Below, piece after piece: positions 18,203-26,621 of a DNA stretch of 64,000 nt. Numbering within the stretch: the first letter of the stretch is position 1; every line of letters begins with the position of its first letter. Origin of the DNA: Blautia massiliensis (ex Durand et al. 2017) (GTDB taxonomy: Bacteria > Bacillota > Clostridia > Lachnospirales > Lachnospiraceae); the NCBI RefSeq assembly GCF_001487165.1, contig NZ_LN913006.1:2296312-2360311 (forward strand). The letters are read 5' to 3'. The notes beneath the pieces were generated by a model. That model made no database searches. It saw only the letters and a program-made list of their open reading frames with translations, and was not told the origin of the DNA. The position numbers were made by a program, and so were the translations under genes.

Positions 18203-18245
18203 AATAAGGCCTCCGGTTCCTGTGTTACGAACCGGAGGCCTTATT
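18203..18245. terminator. Strong bidirectional terminator after glgD
   Basis: A perfect 17-bp inverted repeat (AATAAGGCCTCCGGTTC and its complement) with a nine-base loop, AT-rich on both outer sides. It lies between the convergent glgD and the orphan membrane protein gene. Confidence 0.8.
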
Positions 18246-18277
18246 TATCTCTGTACTCAGCTAAACATATGGATCCA

Positions 18278-18988
18278 TCATTTCAGAACAGACTGGATCC
18301 ATTTCAACGCATTCTCTTTATTCTTCACATTACCCGGAAGGCAGATGCACACCGGATCATATCTCAGGCCAAAGTCCTGAGCAACACTACTGCTGCCGTC
18401 AAGCTCCAGATGCTGATCATCCACAGCGCCCAGAGACTCAAACACCTCATCTCCAAACGTTTCCCTGAGATTTGCATACATTCCGCTATCTTTCTCATGT
18501 TCATAGAGTTCCTTCGGCATGATCAGGACATCAACGGTAGCACTCTGGATTTCCGTCACATATGCGATCCTGGCATAGTAATCAAAATCCTCTCCTGTCT
18601 CGTCCGTCATCAGATTCTGCGCCACACTGACTTCTGCATATTTATCCTCTGTTCCCAGTGTCTTCAAAACATCCTCTTCCACCTTCTCAGAGTCATAATT
18701 CCCTGCATTCACCACCGCAATGGAAAGCACCGTCTTCATCTGTGCGTGACGATAAATATTCACTCCCAGACAGACTCCGCCAATGGCAAGAAGCACGCAC
18801 AGCATATGTATCTTATAATACATCCAGATATACTGAATCTTCTTACCTGTTCCCATTCCCTTCAGTTTCTCTCTTTCGATCCGGCGGCGTTCCTTCTTCG
18901 TCAGATCAGTTTCGTTGGGCATCTCCGGATTCAGTACACTCTCATCGTGTCCGTCACTGCCGGCCTCCGCTCTGTTTTGTAAATCCAT
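18278..18988 (-). CDS. Hypothetical single-span membrane protein
   Basis: 236 residues of no family I recognise. There is an acidic N-terminal head (about 1-30), a strongly basic stretch TKKERRRIEREKLKGM (about 30-45), one membrane helix (MLCVLLAIGGVCLGVNIY, about 62-79) and a C-terminal extracytoplasmic domain of about 155 residues. That domain contains TVDVLIMPKELYEHEKDSGM and looks globular, perhaps alpha/beta. The topology would be N-in, C-out. Comparable proteins are widespread in Lachnospiraceae as lineage-specific hypotheticals. It stands alone next to an acyltransferase on the same strand. Confidence 0.65.
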   Translation of the reverse strand: MDLQNRAEAGSDGHDESVLNPEMPNETDLTKKERRRIEREKLKGMGTGKKIQYIWMYYKIHMLCVLLAIGGVCLGVNIYRHAQMKTVLSIAVVNAGNYDSEKVEEDVLKTLGTEDKYAEVSVAQNLMTDETGEDFDYYARIAYVTEIQSATVDVLIMPKELYEHEKDSGMYANLRETFGDEVFESLGAVDDQHLELDGSSSVAQDFGLRYDPVCICLPGNVKNKENALKWIQSVLK

Positions 18989-19158
18989 AAAAATCTCCTT
19001 TTTCTTTCATGTCTCAGTATTTTTTACCCTGAAGCGGGATATTCCAGTCGCTTTCCCCACATCCTCCGGGTGGGTGCTGTGACTTATCAATAAAGGATAT
19101 TTTAGCATATTTTGGTACAAAATCACAGCGCATAAATATGAAAATACCATAAACTCTT

Positions 19159-20157
19159 CTATTTCCGGCAGATCTTCATTCCATATCCATACATTACCGC
19201 CACAGCAGTCACAAGAACACAGACCATCACCGGTCTCATCCACAGATATAAAAGATTTTTCTCAATTCCAGCTGCCACAGCCACATCCTTCAGGATATCA
19301 GCCACGCAGAGATGGAACAGATAAATAAAAAACGCATATTTCTGACCGATGGCTGCCGGAAGCTCGGGCACTTTCCGATTCTTTCCCATGATCGCAATGA
19401 GAAAAAGACCAACAGCCATAGATACTGACCCCAGAAACAATTCCAGTTTGCCAAAATACCGGTATTCCAGCAGACTTGCGATCCCGCCGCCAGCTGCCAT
19501 GCCATACAAAAGAAGCACTTTTTTTCCGGCAAACCAGGCTTCCAGCTTTTCCTGATGTCTGTGTATCAGATGTCCCAACATAAAAAACGGAAATCCGGTA
19601 AACAGATAGTTTCGAAACTGCATAACACGGAAATGCTTTTCCGGGAACAGGAAGGTCGAAAATTCCTCCATTCCGAAATGGATCAGAAGAAGCACCGGTA
19701 TCAGAACATATACCTGCTTACAAATCCGGAATCTTGCTGCCAGGGCAAAAAGAAGATAACAATAGAGCAGTGCCGGGAGAAACCACAGATGCCATTTCAC
19801 CTGAGAGCTGTTATTATATAGAAGAAACTGGCGGATATGTTCCCCCGAAACCAGGGCTTCCAGCCATTCCTTCTGGCTTGCTCCGTCGATGTGGTTCTGG
19901 ATCAGCTCCCACAGACAGCAGACCGGAAATGCCACAAGCATCAGCTTCAGAACATGCCGGATCTTTTTTCCGGTTCTTATAAATTCCGTATCATCGCCAC
20001 GGAAACAAAAATATCCGGATACCATAAAAAACACAGGTACTGCAAATCTGGCAAGTACATTGGCTATAATTCCGGCATTTCCCGGAAAATGGACGTGAAG
20101 AAGCACAACTGCATAAGCACAGATTGCCTTTACCATATCCAGAGTACGGTTTCGCAT
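19159..20157 (-). CDS. Acyltransferase 3 family membrane protein
   Basis: 332 residues with about ten membrane helices. The N-terminus MRNRTLDMVKAICAYAVVLL is followed by HVHFP, matching the R-x10-H pattern of the acyltransferase_3 family (PF01757; OafA, WecH and YiaH relatives), which O-acylate sugars or other envelope components across the membrane. The RFAVPVFFMVSGYFCF segment is also typical. The acceptor is not identifiable from the sequence. It is monocistronic and divergent from the MerR-methyltransferase gene. It could modify the capsule or another surface glycan, which is inference. Confidence 0.85.
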   Translation of the reverse strand: MRNRTLDMVKAICAYAVVLLHVHFPGNAGIIANVLARFAVPVFFMVSGYFCFRGDDTEFIRTGKKIRHVLKLMLVAFPVCCLWELIQNHIDGASQKEWLEALVSGEHIRQFLLYNNSSQVKWHLWFLPALLYCYLLFALAARFRICKQVYVLIPVLLLIHFGMEEFSTFLFPEKHFRVMQFRNYLFTGFPFFMLGHLIHRHQEKLEAWFAGKKVLLLYGMAAGGGIASLLEYRYFGKLELFLGSVSMAVGLFLIAIMGKNRKVPELPAAIGQKYAFFIYLFHLCVADILKDVAVAAGIEKNLLYLWMRPVMVCVLVTAVAVMYGYGMKICRK

Positions 20158-20391
20158 AAAAATTACTCCTTTTTATATCGAACGCTTATCCCGGAAATAT
20201 GATTCCGGGGTTCCCTTTTTTTCGAAACGATATACTAACAAACCAGCAGAATTTTGTCAATGCTGTTTTTCTCCTGTACGGTTTGCTCTTATACGTTTTA
20301 CTCTTGTACGGCTTCCGGATCTGAATTATAATTCTTTTATGACTTCTATGACAGGATGTTTGTTATTTCCTCAGAAAGGATTCTATTTTTT

Positions 20392-21573
20392 ATGAAAAAA
20401 GACGGCTACTATTCTTCCGGCGAATTTGCACGCATGGCACACGTAACTCTGCGTACTGTCCGCTATTATGATAAACAGGATATCCTGAAACCCTCTCTCG
20501 TCACCGAATCCGGCGCACGTTTTTATACAGATGAGGATTTTGCAAGGCTTCAGCAGATCCTCCTTCTGAAATACCTGGGCTTTTCCCTGGATGACATCCG
20601 TGAAATGACCATCGGTGATTCCGATTATCATTTCATGCTGAATTCTCTGAATATCCAGCTTCGTCTGGTCCGTGACCGGATCGAACAGATGCAGCTGGTG
20701 GAAAAAGCGATCCAGGATACCGCACAGATGATAAAGGAACAGCACACCATTGACTGGAGCCAGATGCTGAACCTGATCCACCTGACCGGCATGGAAAAAA
20801 GCCTCAAGAATCAGTATCAGAATGCCACCAACATTTCCTCCAGGATCAACCTCCACAGCCTGTACTCCCAGAACAAACAGGGATGGTTTCCCTGGATCTT
20901 TGAGCAATGCCGGATCTCACCCGGTCTTCGTATTCTGGAGCTGGGCTGCGGGGACGGAACGTTATGGACCGACAATCTTTCCCTTCTGCCGGAGGATATC
21001 TCCATCACACTTTCCGATATTTCCAGCGGTATGCTCCGCGATGCCAGACGAGCCATCGGTTCCTCGGATACCCGGTTTGCATTCCGGGCCTTTGACTGCA
21101 GAAAAATCCCCTGCAAGGACGAAAGCTTTGATCTGGTGATCGCCAATCACGTGCTTTTTTACTGCGATGATATTCCTTCCGTCCTGAAGGAAGTCCGCCG
21201 TGTCCTCGCTCCCGGCGGAAGATTTCTCTGCAGTGCTTACGGAAAGGCACATATGCAGGAGGTCAGCCAGCTGGTGCAGGATTTTGATGAACGGATCGTG
21301 CTTTCCGCAGACCGGCTTTATGAACGGTTCGGACGTGAAAACGGTCAGAGTATCCTAGCGCCTTTTTTCCCAAAGGCTCAGTGGCTTTCTTATGAAGACT
21401 GCCTTCTGGTCCAGGATGCGGAGCCGCTGATCTCCTACGTCCTCTCCTGCCACGGCAACCAGAATCAGTATATATTGGACCGTTACAAGGAATTCCGGGC
21501 CTACACCGCCAGAAAAACTGCCAAAGGATTCCGCATTACCAAAGATGCCGGCGTATTTCTTTGTGAAAAATAG
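20392..21573 (+). CDS. MerR-type regulator fused to a SAM methyltransferase
   Basis: 393 residues. Residues 1-120 are a MerR DNA-binding domain: YYSSGEFARMAHVTLRTVRY with the winged-helix arginine-tyrosine motif, YLGFSLDDIREM, then a dimerisation coiled coil. Residues about 170-290 are a class I SAM-dependent methyltransferase: LRILELGCGDGTLW (motif I), FAFRAFDCRKIPCKDESFDL and VLFYCDDIPSVLKEVRRVLA with PGGRFLC. Such fusions are common in Firmicutes; the inducer and methyl acceptor are unknown. The start at 20392 follows AGAAAGGA and gives the family-standard N-terminus. It may sense and modify the same small molecule. Confidence 0.88.
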   Translation: MKKDGYYSSGEFARMAHVTLRTVRYYDKQDILKPSLVTESGARFYTDEDFARLQQILLLKYLGFSLDDIREMTIGDSDYHFMLNSLNIQLRLVRDRIEQMQLVEKAIQDTAQMIKEQHTIDWSQMLNLIHLTGMEKSLKNQYQNATNISSRINLHSLYSQNKQGWFPWIFEQCRISPGLRILELGCGDGTLWTDNLSLLPEDISITLSDISSGMLRDARRAIGSSDTRFAFRAFDCRKIPCKDESFDLVIANHVLFYCDDIPSVLKEVRRVLAPGGRFLCSAYGKAHMQEVSQLVQDFDERIVLSADRLYERFGRENGQSILAPFFPKAQWLSYEDCLLVQDAEPLISYVLSCHGNQNQYILDRYKEFRAYTARKTAKGFRITKDAGVFLCEK

Positions 21574-21604
21574 CCAAAAATAAAAAATATGAAAAAAGCT
21601 CTTG

Positions 21605-21625
21605 AAGGTGACCTTGCGTCACCTT
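21605..21625 (+). terminator. Hairpin terminator after the MerR-methyltransferase gene
   Basis: AAGGTGAC and GTCACCTT form an 8-bp stem with a five-base loop, followed by TTATAAT. The same bases form the -10 region of rfbA (TATAAT at 21627-21632), so terminator and promoter are nested. A possible -35 TTGAAG at 21602 gives a long 19-base spacer. Confidence 0.5.
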
Positions 21626-21702
21626 TTATAATACAGTTACAGTAACAAAGTTATGTGCAGGCACGACTTATGCTGCACATCATCACGCAAAGGAGAAAAC
21701 AT

Positions 21703-22599
21703 ATGAAAGGAATTATTTTAGCCGGAGGCTCCGGAACACGTCTTTACCCACTTACCATGGTGACCTCCAAACAGCTTCTGCCGATCTTTGACAAACCGAT
21801 GATCTACTATCCTATGTCTGTTCTTATGAACGCAGGCATCCGTGATATCCTGATCATCTCCACCCCGCAGGATACCCCGAGATTTGAGGAGCTTCTCGGT
21901 GACGGCCATCAGTTCGGTGTCAACCTTACCTATGCTGTACAGCCAAGCCCGGACGGACTTGCTCAGGCATTTATCATCGGCGAGGAATTCATCGGCAACG
22001 ACACCGTATGTATGGTCCTTGGTGACAACATTTTCGCAGGACATGGCCTCAAAAAGCGCCTGAAAGCTGCTGTAGACAACGCAGAAACAGGCAAAGGTGC
22101 CACTGTTTTCGGATACTATGTAGATGATCCGGAGCGTTTCGGCATCGTGGAATTCGACCAGAACGGAAAAGCGGTTTCCATTGAAGAGAAACCGGAAAAG
22201 CCCAAAAGCAACTACTGTGTAACCGGTCTCTACTTCTACGACAACAAGGTTGTAGAGTACGCAAAAAATCTGAAGCCAAGCGCAAGAGGCGAGCTTGAGA
22301 TCACAGACCTGAACCGTATCTACCTTGAGAAAGGACAGCTGAACGTTGAGCTTCTGGGCCAGGGCTTCACATGGCTGGATACCGGTACACATGAAAGCCT
22401 TGTAGAGGCAACCAACTTCGTAAAAACCATGGAGCAGCATCAGCACCGCAAGATCGCATGCCTTGAGGAGATTGCTTACTTAAACGGCTGGATCACAAAG
22501 GAGGACGTGCTCAAGGTTTACGAAATCCTTAAGAAAAACCAGTATGGCCAGTATCTCAAGGATGTTCTGGATGGAAAATATCTGGACGCGCTTCACTAA
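21703..22599 (+). CDS. rfbA: Glucose-1-phosphate thymidylyltransferase
   Basis: 298 residues, starting [18 protein letters not shown] with the G-x-G-T-R-L nucleotide loop. [20 protein letters not shown] and [20 protein letters not shown] are diagnostic of RmlA. It joins dTTP and glucose-1-phosphate to dTDP-glucose, the first step toward dTDP-rhamnose. The ATG at 21703 is set by AAAGGAG eight bases upstream; an earlier in-frame ATG adds an unconserved tail. It is the first gene of the rfbA-rfbB-rfbD unit. Confidence 0.96.
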   Translation: MKGIILAGGSGTRLYPLTMVTSKQLLPIFDKPMIYYPMSVLMNAGIRDILIISTPQDTPRFEELLGDGHQFGVNLTYAVQPSPDGLAQAFIIGEEFIGNDTVCMVLGDNIFAGHGLKKRLKAAVDNAETGKGATVFGYYVDDPERFGIVEFDQNGKAVSIEEKPEKPKSNYCVTGLYFYDNKVVEYAKNLKPSARGELEITDLNRIYLEKGQLNVELLGQGFTWLDTGTHESLVEATNFVKTMEQHQHRKIACLEEIAYLNGWITKEDVLKVYEILKKNQYGQYLKDVLDGKYLDALH

Positions 22600-22630
22600 G
22601 CCGATCTGATTTTCCGACACTGAATTTACC

Positions 22631-22658
22631 TGCGGACTCCGTTTCGACGGAATCCGCA
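22631..22658 (+). promoter_or_regulatory. Hairpin between rfbA and rfbB
   Basis: TGCGGACTCCGT and ACGGAATCCGCA pair (one internal mismatch) around a TTCG tetraloop. No T tract follows, so it is better read as an mRNA processing or stability hairpin than as a terminator. Confidence 0.5.
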
Positions 22659-22692
22659 TAAGATCAATCATTTATTATAAAGGAGATTTTTT

Positions 22693-23727
22693 ATGACAAT
22701 CATCGTTACCGGCGGCGCCGGATTTATCGGAAGCAACTTTATTTTTCATATGATGGAGGCTCATCCGGATTACCGTATCGTATGCCTGGACTGCCTGACC
22801 TATGCCGGAAACCTTTCCACTCTTGCACCGGTCATGGACAAACCGAACTTCCGCTTTGTAAAGGAAAGCATCACAGACCGTGACGCTGTTTACAAGCTTT
22901 TCGAGGAGGAGCATCCTGACATCGTGGTAAACTTCGCAGCTGAGAGCCACGTAGACCGTTCCATCGAAAACCCGGAGGTATTCCTTGACACCAACATCAA
23001 GGGTACTGCTGTTCTCATGGATGCCTGCCGTAAATACGGAATCCAGCGTTATCATCAGGTTTCCACAGACGAGGTTTACGGAGATCTTCCTCTTGACAGA
23101 CCGGACCTCTTCTTCACAGAGGAAACTCCGATCCATACAAGCAGCCCGTACAGCTCCTCCAAAGCAGGTGCTGACCTTCTTGTTCTCGCATACCACAGAA
23201 CCTACGGCCTGCCTGTGACCATCAGCCGCTGCTCCAACAACTACGGCCCGTATCACTTCCCGGAAAAGCTGATCCCGCTGATGATCGCCAACGCTTTGAA
23301 CGACAAACCACTCCCGGTTTACGGAAAGGGTGAAAATGTCCGCGACTGGCTCTATGTTGAGGATCACTGCCGTGCCATCGACCTGATCATCCACAAAGGA
23401 CGTGTAGGCGAGGTTTACAATGTAGGCGGACATAACGAGATGAAAAACATCGATATCGTAAAACTGATCTGCAAGGAGCTTGGCAAACCGGAAAGCCTGA
23501 TCACACATGTAGCAGACCGTAAAGGCCATGACATGCGCTACGCTATCGACCCGACCAAGATCCACAACGAGCTTGGATGGCTTCCTGAAACAAAATTCGC
23601 AGACGGAATCAAAAAGACCATCAAATGGTACCTTGACAACAAGGAATGGTGGGAAACCATCATCTCCGGCGAGTATCAGAACTACTACGAAGAAATGTAT
23701 GGAAACCGCGAGGAGGTTAAAGCATGA
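22693..23727 (+). CDS. rfbB: dTDP-glucose 4,6-dehydratase
   Basis: 344 residues, extended short-chain dehydrogenase fold. The NAD site is TGGAGFIGSNF at 6-16, the catalytic STDEVYGDL block is present with Thr-Asp-Glu, and the YxxxK motif is YSSSKAGADLLVLAY. It converts dTDP-glucose to dTDP-4-keto-6-deoxyglucose. It follows rfbA by 93 bases containing a hairpin. Its stop overlaps the rfbD start (ATGA), so it is coupled to rfbD. Confidence 0.96.
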   Translation: MTIIVTGGAGFIGSNFIFHMMEAHPDYRIVCLDCLTYAGNLSTLAPVMDKPNFRFVKESITDRDAVYKLFEEEHPDIVVNFAAESHVDRSIENPEVFLDTNIKGTAVLMDACRKYGIQRYHQVSTDEVYGDLPLDRPDLFFTEETPIHTSSPYSSSKAGADLLVLAYHRTYGLPVTISRCSNNYGPYHFPEKLIPLMIANALNDKPLPVYGKGENVRDWLYVEDHCRAIDLIIHKGRVGEVYNVGGHNEMKNIDIVKLICKELGKPESLITHVADRKGHDMRYAIDPTKIHNELGWLPETKFADGIKKTIKWYLDNKEWWETIISGEYQNYYEEMYGNREEVKA

Positions 23728-24656
23728 AATTTTTCGTAACAGGTGTTGGCGGCCAGCTTGGCCATGACGTAATGAATGAACTGTCCGGCCGTGGATATGA
23801 AGGCGTAGGAAGTGACATTGCTCCTTCCTACAGCGGCATCGCTGATGGTACTCCTGTTACCACCATGCCTTATGTGCAGCTTGATATCACAGATAAAGAA
23901 GCGGTAGCAAAAACCATCCGTGAGGTAAAGCCTGATGCAGTAGTACACTGTGCCGCATGGACAGCCGTAGATGCTGCAGAGGACGAGGAAAACCGTGAGA
24001 AGGTACGTCTTGTCAATGTTGTAGGAACACAGAACATTGCGGACATCTGCAAGGAGCTTGGCATCAAGATGATGTATATTTCCACAGACTACGTTTTTGA
24101 CGGCCAGGGAACCACACCATGGGATCCGGACTGCAAGGACTACGCTCCACAGAACGTATACGGTCAGACCAAGCTTGACGGTGAACTGGCAGTATCCGGC
24201 ACTGTAGATAAATTCTTTATCGTACGTATTGCATGGGTATTCGGCAAAAACGGCAAAAACTTTATCCGTACCATGGTAAATCTGGGAAAAACCCATGACA
24301 AGCTTACCGTAGTCAGTGACCAGATCGGAACTCCGACCTACACCTACGACCTTGCACGTCTTCTGGTAGACATGGTCGAGACAGAGAAATACGGCTACTA
24401 TCACGCAACCAACGAAGGCGGCTTCATCAGCTGGTATGATTTCACTAAAGAGATCTTCCGCCAGGCTGCTGCCCTCGGCCACAAGGAATACGAAAAAGTA
24501 GAGGTATCTCCTGTCACAACTGCAGAGTACGGCGTTTCCAAGGCTGTACGTCCATTCAACAGCCGCCTGGATAAATCCAAGCTTGTAAAAAACGGCTTCC
24601 AGCCACTTCCAACATGGCAGGATGCCCTGGAAAGATATCTGAAAGAGATCCTGTAA
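23724..24656 (+). CDS. rfbD: dTDP-4-dehydrorhamnose reductase
   Basis: 310 residues: N-terminal TGVGGQLGHDVMNEL NADPH site, CAAWTAVDAAEDE, the active-site YGQTKLDGE and the RmlD-type RIAWVFGKNGKNFI. It reduces dTDP-4-keto-rhamnose to dTDP-L-rhamnose. The start overlaps rfbB by four bases. The epimerase gene rfbC, needed between RfbB and RfbD, is absent from this cluster and must lie elsewhere if L-rhamnose is made. Confidence 0.95.
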   Translation: MKFFVTGVGGQLGHDVMNELSGRGYEGVGSDIAPSYSGIADGTPVTTMPYVQLDITDKEAVAKTIREVKPDAVVHCAAWTAVDAAEDEENREKVRLVNVVGTQNIADICKELGIKMMYISTDYVFDGQGTTPWDPDCKDYAPQNVYGQTKLDGELAVSGTVDKFFIVRIAWVFGKNGKNFIRTMVNLGKTHDKLTVVSDQIGTPTYTYDLARLLVDMVETEKYGYYHATNEGGFISWYDFTKEIFRQAAALGHKEYEKVEVSPVTTAEYGVSKAVRPFNSRLDKSKLVKNGFQPLPTWQDALERYLKEIL

Positions 24657-24660
24657 AAAA

Positions 24661-24692
24661 AAATCCATCGGTGATCGCCGGTGGATTTTTTT
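24661..24692 (+). terminator. Terminator after rfbD
   Basis: AAATCCATCGG and CCGGTGGATTT form an 11-bp stem (one G-U) with a short loop and a run of T residues. Confidence 0.85.
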
Positions 24693-24712
24693 CGTTCTGT
24701 TTCTCATGAAAA

Positions 24713-24749
24713 AACAGCCGGTGGAAAGCTTTACGCTTCCCCGGCTGTT
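24713..24749 (-). terminator. Terminator after the LCP gene
   Basis: Leftward, AACAGCCGG pairs with CCGGCTGTT around an inner GGAAG/CTTTCC region, followed by TTTTTT. It lies 28 bases past the LCP stop. Confidence 0.85.
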
Positions 24750-24776
24750 CTTATGCTAAAATTTAATAATTTTATC

Positions 24777-26402
24777 TTACTGCTGTGCAACAGTTCCGTC
24801 TGCACTCTGGGCATCTGCTGTGCCATTCTGTGTGGCATCTGCAGTCTCACCCTGCGCTTCTGCTGTACTTCCCTCTGCAGCTGCCTGTGCATCATTATCC
24901 GTAGCTACTGCCGCTGATGTTGCACTGTCTGCCTCCTCCTGGGAAACAGTCTCTCCGTCACGAACCTTCTTCATCATGGCCTCCGCCTTCTGAACGGTAG
25001 ACTCATCCGGAATCATAACGTAAGCCTTCTGGCTCATAGAATACGGCTTCTGTGTGTCACCGGTACCATTTACACTGTAGCTTACGATGTTCCAGTCACC
25101 ACCGTTGTTCAGCTGCTGCTGGAGCAGTCTGGCGATCTCCTCGTAGGAGATATTGGTCTCAAAGCATCCCTGGATGCTGGAAAGAACAGAAGAATAATTC
25201 TTCAGAAGCTCCGGTGAAAGAGCCTTGTTGATCACACCCTTGATCACTGCCATCTGGTTCTTGCCACGCTGACGGTCGCCCTCTTTAAAGGCATAACGCT
25301 CACGGCTGAATACCAGAGCCTGCTCACCGTTCAGGTAGTTCTCTCCCTGATTGAAGTGATATCCTGTCTCATTCTTGGAATCAAAGTCATAGTCAGAATA
25401 AACAGTAACTCCGCCAAGCGAATTGATCAGCTGCTCAAATCCCGCAAAGTTGATACGGAAATAATAGTTGATATCCTCATTATAAAGCATTCCCAGAGTA
25501 TCCATACATACATTGATACCATAGATACCTGCATGTGTCAGCTTATCTCTCTGTCCGCCTGAAATAGAAAGCGGTACAAAATAATCACGAGGTGTGGAAA
25601 CCAGAAGCACCTGTCTGGTAGCTGTATTTACCGTAGCAATGATATTGGAATCGCTTCGGCTCTTTGCAACAAGGCCGCTGCGGCTGTCGATACCACTGAT
25701 AAAGATGGTATATACAGAACCGTCATTGGTACTCTCTTCAGCCTTCGCCTCTGTCTCCTGCGGTTCAATGGTCGTCTCCACCTTCTTCACGGTCAGCTCT
25801 TTGATCCTGGAAGAAATATCGGAATATCCATCCATCTCTTCAATAACGCTTAAATATGCGCTGTTCAGCACGATCGCACCTGTCTGTCCGTTCAGAAGAC
25901 CGTCAACCAGCTCTGTAAGTCCTGCATACTCCTGGACCTGCACAGTCTTGCCTGTCTCGGAATCCACCTCCTGGATAGCCTTGTCCGAATTGGCTCTGTC
26001 AAGATCTGTCAGCACACCATACACATAATCTGCTGTAGCCTCTATGGAATCTGCAGAATCATCTGCACGGACATAAATGCCGACCTCCGTAACCTCTGTG
26101 TTCACACCGGAAATCCCTGCCAGTGTGGAATGTGTCTTATAAACATACATACTTCCGAGAATAAATACTGCTGCAAAAACTGCTGCCAGGATCACTCCCA
26201 CTACAAATCTTATCTTACCATCCGTACTCCATACAAGCGCTCCGACGATCACGATCAGGACCAGCATTACCAGTCCGATCACTGCAATGAACTTCGTCGG
26301 GATCACCTTCATATTCAGAAGCATGACCGCAAATACGATCGCTGTGATCAGAACCACAAGCGTCACGATCAGCCCTGGGATATGTTTTCCCATTTTTCTC
26401 AT
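24777..26402 (-). CDS. LytR-CpsA-Psr (LCP) family protein
   Basis: 541 residues. Three N-terminal hydrophobic segments occupy about 1-115, followed by an extracytoplasmic region with the LCP catalytic domain at about 240-420. This has IFISGIDSRSGLVAKSRSDS, VLLVSTPRDYFVPL and FSRERYAFKEGDRQRGKNQM, carrying the Asp and Arg residues that bind polyprenyl pyrophosphate. The C-terminal 60 residues are a low-complexity Ala/Thr/Gln/Glu tail. LCP enzymes attach teichoic acid or capsule polymers to peptidoglycan. The ATG at 26402 follows TGGAGG. It lies between the rhamnose genes and glmS and has its own promoter. Confidence 0.92.
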   Translation of the reverse strand: MRKMGKHIPGLIVTLVVLITAIVFAVMLLNMKVIPTKFIAVIGLVMLVLIVIVGALVWSTDGKIRFVVGVILAAVFAAVFILGSMYVYKTHSTLAGISGVNTEVTEVGIYVRADDSADSIEATADYVYGVLTDLDRANSDKAIQEVDSETGKTVQVQEYAGLTELVDGLLNGQTGAIVLNSAYLSVIEEMDGYSDISSRIKELTVKKVETTIEPQETEAKAEESTNDGSVYTIFISGIDSRSGLVAKSRSDSNIIATVNTATRQVLLVSTPRDYFVPLSISGGQRDKLTHAGIYGINVCMDTLGMLYNEDINYYFRINFAGFEQLINSLGGVTVYSDYDFDSKNETGYHFNQGENYLNGEQALVFSRERYAFKEGDRQRGKNQMAVIKGVINKALSPELLKNYSSVLSSIQGCFETNISYEEIARLLQQQLNNGGDWNIVSYSVNGTGDTQKPYSMSQKAYVMIPDESTVQKAEAMMKKVRDGETVSQEEADSATSAAVATDNDAQAAAEGSTAEAQGETADATQNGTADAQSADGTVAQQ

Positions 26403-26424
26403 ATGCAATCCTCCATTTTTGATG

Positions 26425-26459
26425 GTACAGAGAATATTACATATGGACACCCTCTGTAC
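26425..26459 (-). promoter_or_regulatory. Hairpin in the LCP leader
   Basis: A perfect 8-bp stem GTACAGAG/CTCTGTAC with a 19-base loop. It sits between the promoter and the ribosome site of the LCP gene. Confidence 0.4.
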
Positions 26460-26478
26460 AGATTCAAATATCCTAATC

Positions 26479-26507
26479 ATTTTACGCTTTTTTACTGATA
26501 AAAGCAA
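26479..26507 (-). promoter_or_regulatory. Promoter of the LCP gene
   Basis: Minus-strand TTGCTT (26507-26502), a 17-base spacer and TAAAAT (26484-26479). The leader is about 70 bases and includes the hairpin just described. Confidence 0.6.
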
Positions 26508-26536
26508 GAAATATCGTAAATCGCCAAATGCAAAAA

Positions 26537-26587
26537 CAGTTCCGTGATATCATGATTCTTTTATGCTCTCACGATGTCACGGAACTG
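26537..26587 (-). terminator. Terminator after glmS
   Basis: Leftward, a long stem begins CAGTTCCGTGA and closes with TCACGGAACTG, with further pairing inside, followed by TTTTTGC. It separates glmS from the LCP gene. Confidence 0.85.
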
Positions 26588-26621
26588 CCTCTAAAATGTT
26601 CCTTCCATGAAACAGATATCC

